A stretch of 64,000 nucleotides of DNA, taken from positions 124,001-188,000 of the forward strand of contig NZ_CADIKC010000009.1 of the NCBI RefSeq assembly GCF_902859805.1, given 5' to 3'. Source of the stretch: Paraburkholderia sediminicola. GTDB taxonomy: Bacteria > Pseudomonadota > Gammaproteobacteria > Burkholderiales > Burkholderiaceae. The notes beneath the pieces are model-generated. The model was not told where the DNA came from and did not search any database. It saw nothing but the letters and a program-made list of their open reading frames with translations. Each line of letters opens with the position of its first letter. The first letter of the stretch is position 1. Below are positions 59,988 to 64,000 of the stretch, one piece after another. The position numbers and the translations under genes were made by a program.

Positions 59988-61502
59988 ATGGAAGAGGTCC
60001 AGTGCCCGAGCGAGCCGATCCTGACTGCCTCCGCGCTCACGAAGCGCTTCGGTGCAACCGTCGCGCTATCCAACCTCGATTTCTCGATCCATCCCGGCGA
60101 AGTCGTTGCGTTGATGGGCGCCAACGGCGCGGGCAAGTCGACGCTCGTCAAGATCTTAAGCGGCGTGTATGCGCCCGATGGCGGAACCTTGACGCTGCTG
60201 GGCAAACCGTATCGACCCACTTCGCCTCAGGCGGCGAAACAACTCGGGATTGCCACGGTGCATCAGTCGATTGCCGACGCGGTCGTACCGGCGCTCTCGA
60301 TCGCGGACAACCTGCTGCTCGACCGTCTGTGCGATCCGGCATCGCCCTGGCGCGTGCCGCCGGCGGCACGGCGTGAGGCGGCGAGGCCGCTTGCCGAGCG
60401 TGTCGGGCTGGACGTGGATCTGTCGGCGCCACTCGGGTCGCTCTCGCTCGCGAGTCAGCAGCTCGTGACGCTGGCGCGTGCACTGGCTTCACGTCCCAAG
60501 CTGCTGATTCTCGATGAGCCAACGGCCAGTCTTTCTGCCGCAGAAGCAGAACGGCTGTTCCAGCGGCTCGAGCCGTTGCGCGAGGAGGGCGTCGCGATCC
60601 TGCTGGTCTCGCATCGGCTAGGTGATCTGCGGCGCATGGCGGACCGGGTAGCGATCGTGCGCGACGGACATCTCGTCGCCGATCTGCACCCGCCAATCGA
60701 TTTCGATGCTGCCGTCGAGACGATGATTGGCCGGCCTCTGCCGCAAGCTCGAACTCAGGATGCGAAAGACGCAACCGCGCTCGAACCCTGTTTCAGCGTG
60801 CGTGATTTTCAATTGACGCCGAGCAGCCGCTCATTCGACCTCGACGTGCAGCGCGGCGAGATCGTGGCGATAGCAGGGCCGGTGGGTGGCGGCAAATCGC
60901 GCTTTGCACGAGCGATATTCGGTGCGGCACATGCGAGCAATGGTCGGATGGTGCTCGATGGCAAGCCCTGGCGTCCTCGGTCACCGGCCGATTCGATTCG
61001 CTCGGGCGTGTTCCTCGCCGGCGAGGATCGGTGGCGCACCTCGTTGTTTCCCGACAGCGTGCCGTTCGCATCGATTGCGGGCACGCTCAGTTTTCCGTTT
61101 CTGTCGAACTGGTTCAGGCGCGGCGCGGTACGCGAGGCCGCAGAGCGCGATGCCGCGAAAGACGCGATCAGAACCTTCGGCATTCGCTGCACGGGCCCTG
61201 ACGATCGCCTGACGCGCTTATCCGGTGGCAATCAGCAGAAAGTCGTTCTCGCGCGCTGGCATGTCGAACGCGCGCGGCTGTTGCTGCTCGACGAACCATT
61301 TCAAGGCGTCGACGCCGGCGCGCGCGCCGACATCGTCGATACCTTGCGGCGGCATGCTCATGAACGCGCGACGATCGTATTCGTCAGCGATCTCGAAGAG
61401 GCTCTCGAGATTGCCGATCGCGTCGTGCGGTTCGATCGTGCGACGCTCGAGCGCCCAACTGTTCAACCCATCCATGACGCGAGCACTGAACTTCATTCAT
61501 GA
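59988..61502 (+). CDS. ABC transporter ATPase, RbsA-type (two nucleotide domains)
   Basis: The product is 504 residues. Two fused nucleotide-binding domains: the first with Walker A GANGAGKST and DEPTASLSAAEAERLF, the second with a degenerate Walker A (GPVGGGKSR) and the signature LSGGNQQKVVLARWHVERAR followed by LLLDEPFQGVDAGARADIV. This is the layout of RbsA-type importers. The first signature (SLASQQLVTLARAL) is unusual. It energises uptake through the permease encoded next (4-base overlap). No periplasmic binding protein is adjacent; it may lie outside the window. Substrate is not necessarily a sugar here. Confidence 0.92.
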   Translation: MEEVQCPSEPILTASALTKRFGATVALSNLDFSIHPGEVVALMGANGAGKSTLVKILSGVYAPDGGTLTLLGKPYRPTSPQAAKQLGIATVHQSIADAVVPALSIADNLLLDRLCDPASPWRVPPAARREAARPLAERVGLDVDLSAPLGSLSLASQQLVTLARALASRPKLLILDEPTASLSAAEAERLFQRLEPLREEGVAILLVSHRLGDLRRMADRVAIVRDGHLVADLHPPIDFDAAVETMIGRPLPQARTQDAKDATALEPCFSVRDFQLTPSSRSFDLDVQRGEIVAIAGPVGGGKSRFARAIFGAAHASNGRMVLDGKPWRPRSPADSIRSGVFLAGEDRWRTSLFPDSVPFASIAGTLSFPFLSNWFRRGAVREAAERDAAKDAIRTFGIRCTGPDDRLTRLSGGNQQKVVLARWHVERARLLLLDEPFQGVDAGARADIVDTLRRHAHERATIVFVSDLEEALEIADRVVRFDRATLERPTVQPIHDASTELHS

Positions 61503-62554
61503 AACACCTTACCCCTTCTATTCCTGGCGACGTGCCATCCAATCAACGGGCGCAGTCAGCATGGCGTAGTGTGCGCGATCACCTGGAGCGCACCGGCATC
61601 CTGCTCGTGCTGGCGATTCTGATCGCCGTGTTCGCCATCAGGGAACCCGCCTTTCTGAATATCGACAATCTGTTCAGCATCCTCCAGGCGGTATCGATCG
61701 TGGCGTTGCTCGGCATTGGCGTGACGATCACGTTGGCGGCGGGCGGCTTCGATCTTTCGGTGGGCAGCGTGGCTGCTTCGGCGCAGATGGCCGCGAGTTA
61801 TGTGCTGATCGTCTGGCATGGCAGCGCGCTGACGGCTGTGGCCGCATGTGTGGCGCTCGGTGTCGCGGCCGGTCTGTTTAACGGCTTGTTGATCACGCGG
61901 CTGCGCGTGCCGGACCAACTGGCGACGCTCGGCACACTGTTCCTGCTGGCCGGTCTGCAACTGATTCCGACGGGTGGCCGCTCGCTCGCAACCGGCACCG
62001 TGTTGCCCGATGGCACGGAGGCGAGCGGCATATTCTCCGACGCGTTTCTGGCGCTGGGGCGTCTGCGTCTTTTCGATGTCGTGCCGTTGCCCGTGCTGAT
62101 CCTCGTTGCGTTGACCGTGCTCGCCTGCATCGTCATGGAGACGACGCGCTGGGGCCGCGTGATCTATGCGATCGGTGGCAATGAAACGGCCGCGCGGCTA
62201 GCGGGCGCGCCTACGGCCCGCTACCGGATCGCGGCCTATGCCGCCTCGGGGGCAATAGCGTCGTTGGGCGGCGTGCTGATCGCGGCGCGTGTCGGGCGAG
62301 GCGACGTCAGCGCCGGACACTCCCTGCTGCTCGATGCCGTGGCCGCTGCGCTGATGGGTTACGCGGTGTGGGGCGCGAAGCGGCCCAACGTGTTCGGCAC
62401 CGTAGTGGGCGCGGTGTTTGTCGGCGTGCTTCTGAACGGCCTGACCATGCTGAATGCGCCTTACTACATGCAGGATTTCATCAAGGGTGTGCTGCTGGTT
62501 CTCGCGCTGGCGTTTACGTTCAGTGTTGGACGGCCTGCGGACTCACGCGGCTGA
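61499..62554 (+). CDS. ABC transporter permease, RbsC-type
   Basis: The product is 351 residues with about ten membrane helices. RbsC-family features include LFSILQAVSIVALLGIGVTI, TLAAGGFDLSVGSVAASAQM, LFNGLLITRLRVPDQLATLG and AIGGNETAARLAGAPTARYR before the last helices. It starts inside the end of the ATPase gene (ATGA). Together they form an importer lacking its binding protein in this window. Context suggests an organosulfur substrate, which is inference. Confidence 0.92.
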   Translation: MKHLTPSIPGDVPSNQRAQSAWRSVRDHLERTGILLVLAILIAVFAIREPAFLNIDNLFSILQAVSIVALLGIGVTITLAAGGFDLSVGSVAASAQMAASYVLIVWHGSALTAVAACVALGVAAGLFNGLLITRLRVPDQLATLGTLFLLAGLQLIPTGGRSLATGTVLPDGTEASGIFSDAFLALGRLRLFDVVPLPVLILVALTVLACIVMETTRWGRVIYAIGGNETAARLAGAPTARYRIAAYAASGAIASLGGVLIAARVGRGDVSAGHSLLLDAVAAALMGYAVWGAKRPNVFGTVVGAVFVGVLLNGLTMLNAPYYMQDFIKGVLLVLALAFTFSVGRPADSRG

Positions 62555-62676
62555 CGCCACCGGGTCGCCGAAAAGTTGTTTGCCATCCGAAGGAATATCG
62601 ATTGCCGAATCGTTCAGTTTGCGCATGCGGTGTCCGCTGATAGATTGAGCGAACAGTCATTCAAGCGGAGATTCCC

Positions 62677-63915
62677 ATGGCAGAGTTTGGCGAAGCGGCT
62701 TCATCGAATATCCGCGACGAGAGTAGACACGCGGTCCGCGTGATCGCCGACGACGCGCAGGCCATTGCGGTGGCGCACGAGCTTGCCGGCCGCCTCGCGC
62801 AAGGCGCGGCCGCGCGCGATACTGAACGCCGCTTGCCCCACGAGGAGATCGAGTGGTTCTCGCAATCCGGGCTGTGGGCCATCACGGTACCGAAGGCTTA
62901 CGGCGGAGCGGGCGTGTCGTTCGTCACGCTGACTGAAGTCATCAAGATCATTGCAGCAGCGGATCCGTCGCTCGGGCAGTTGCCGCAGAATCACTTCGGC
63001 CTGGTCGACGTGATCGCGCTAACCGGCTCGGAGGAGCAGAAGAAGTATTTCTTCGCGCAGGTACTGGGCGGCAAGCGTTTCGGTAACGGCTTTTCGGAGA
63101 AGGGCACAAAGAACGTGCTCGATCTGAAGACGAGCGTGAAACGGGATGGCGGCGACTACGTTGTACAGGGCACCAAATTCTATTCGACCGGCGCGCTATT
63201 CGCCGACTTCGTCCCCGTGCTGGGACTCGATAGCGAACGTAAAGGCTGGCTCGCCTATATTCCGAAGGGCACACCGGGGCTGACCGTGATCGACGACTGG
63301 TCGGGCTTCGGTCAACGCACTACGGCGAGCGGCACGGTCGTGTTGGAAAGCGTACGTGTGCCGGCCTCGCATGTGTTGCCGGCGCATCGCGTGTCCGATT
63401 TTCCAACGCTCAACGGTCCGATTTCGCAGATCATCCAGGCCGCCATCGACGCCGGCATCGCGAAGGCGGCGCTCGACGACACGCTGACGTTCGTGCGCTC
63501 GCGCTCACGGCCGTGGATTGACAGCGGAGTCGAGCGCGCGAGTGACGATCCGCTGACCGTGCGGGAGATCGGTCATTTGCATATCCAGTTGCACGCTGCG
63601 GAGGCCTTGCTCGAACGCGCCGCGCGCGTGATCGACGAAATCGCCGCGAAGACCGAAACGACTGAAGACGACGTGGCGCGCGCATCGGTTGCCGTGGGCG
63701 AAGCGAAAGTGCTGACGACGGAAATTGCCCTGCTGGCAGGCGAAAAACTGTTCGAGCTTGCCGGTACCCAGTCGACACTCGGTGAACACAATCTCGACAG
63801 GCACTGGCGCAACGCACGCGTTCATACGCTGCATGATCCGGTGCGCTGGAAGTATCACCTGGTCGGTAACTACTATCTGAATGGCGTCAAGCCGGCACGT
63901 CATCCCTGGAATTGA
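62677..63915 (+). CDS. SfnB-like acyl-CoA dehydrogenase-family oxidoreductase
   Basis: The product is 412 residues. GCGGAGATTCCC precedes the ATG. It has the acyl-CoA dehydrogenase fold: EEIEWFSQSGLWAITVPKAY and GGAGVSFVTLTEVIKIIAAA, ADPSLGQLPQNHFGLVDVIA, GFSEKGTKNVLDLKT, GTKFYSTGALFADFVPVLGL, and a C-terminal helical domain ending HTLHDPVRWKYHLVGNYYLN. This matches SfnB and related proteins linked to dimethylsulfone and other organosulfur use, which bind flavin but act as monooxygenase-type enzymes rather than acyl-CoA dehydrogenases. It precedes another DszA-type gene. Confidence 0.9.
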   Translation: MAEFGEAASSNIRDESRHAVRVIADDAQAIAVAHELAGRLAQGAAARDTERRLPHEEIEWFSQSGLWAITVPKAYGGAGVSFVTLTEVIKIIAAADPSLGQLPQNHFGLVDVIALTGSEEQKKYFFAQVLGGKRFGNGFSEKGTKNVLDLKTSVKRDGGDYVVQGTKFYSTGALFADFVPVLGLDSERKGWLAYIPKGTPGLTVIDDWSGFGQRTTASGTVVLESVRVPASHVLPAHRVSDFPTLNGPISQIIQAAIDAGIAKAALDDTLTFVRSRSRPWIDSGVERASDDPLTVREIGHLHIQLHAAEALLERAARVIDEIAAKTETTEDDVARASVAVGEAKVLTTEIALLAGEKLFELAGTQSTLGEHNLDRHWRNARVHTLHDPVRWKYHLVGNYYLNGVKPARHPWN

Positions 63916-63946
63916 CGCCAGGCGCAATCCTTAACCGAACCCGATC

Positions 63947-64000
63947 ATGGCCAGAGAAATCCGCCTCAACGCATTCGACATGAACTGCGTTGGGCATCAG
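63947..64000 (+). CDS. Start of a third DszA/NtaA-type monooxygenase
   Basis: Only 18 codons are in the window, reading MAREIRLNAFDMNCVGHQ. This is the typical opening of NtaA/SnaA/DszA-type flavin monooxygenases. It lies 31 bases after the SfnB-like gene and is probably co-transcribed. Confidence 0.75.
   Translation, partial: MAREIRLNAFDMNCVGHQ

Noticed and set aside
1..64000. CRISPR arrays, insertion sequences, integrases or prophage genes
   Set aside because: No repeat-spacer pattern, transposase or phage structural motif was seen on either strand.

Overview
The window looks like a piece of a Burkholderiales replicon, most like Paraburkholderia/Burkholderia. The evidence is high G+C, strong third-position GC bias, many small lineage-type secreted proteins, a GntR/LysR/IclR-rich regulator set, an ESPR-type autotransporter, a Burkholderia-type OmpC porin and a family 2A encapsulin locus. 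I saw no rRNA, tRNA, CRISPR array, insertion sequence or prophage.

Region 1 (1-13 kb): the start of an RND efflux adaptor, an IclR regulator, many small exported or lipid-anchored proteins, a fasciclin protein, two SDR oxidoreductases and a short-chain fatty acid transporter (atoE, with a probable TTG start). A canonical LexA box lies upstream of a tightly overlapping three-gene operon of unknown function. A second, short-type trpS sits behind a textbook tryptophan attenuator: a 16-residue leader peptide with tandem Trp codons, competing hairpins and a U-tract terminator.

Region 2 (13-19 kb): an acyltransferase, a patatin phospholipase, a diguanylate cyclase, and a LysR regulator with an isochorismatase-type hydrolase.

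Region 3 (19-33 kb): a surface-adhesion module. An RcsB-like response regulator is divergent from an RcsC-like hybrid kinase that carries its own HPt domain. Next come a pilin-usher-chaperone-tip fimbrial operon and a 1287-residue autotransporter. The autotransporter promoter region has a 22-bp palindrome whose core fits the RcsB/RcsAB box pattern TAGGA-N4-TCCTA.

Region 4 (33-42 kb): a LysR regulator faces a catabolic operon across two tandem near-identical palindromes. The operon encodes an HpcH/HpaI aldolase, a LigI-like amidohydrolase, a DUF protein, an MFS aromatic-acid-type transporter and an EAR/EPTP-repeat beta-propeller. A porin and a lipoprotein carboxylesterase follow.

Region 5 (42.7-64 kb): a sulfur-themed island. 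A rhodanese, a serine acetyltransferase and an XRE regulator precede a family 2A encapsulin shell and its cysteine desulfurase cargo, which has a roughly 275-residue disordered N-terminal extension with a duplicated aromatic motif. Converging on it is a GntR-led operon (AprA-like flavoprotein, two-cluster ferredoxin, HEAT-repeat protein, DUF971 protein). Beyond are two DszA/NtaA-type flavin monooxygenases plus the start of a third, an SfnB-like acyl-CoA dehydrogenase homologue, an RbsA/RbsC-type ABC transporter, and a DASS transporter with a DUF3604 protein under a second GntR regulator. My overall inference is scavenging of organic sulfur coupled to encapsulated cysteine-sulfur handling.
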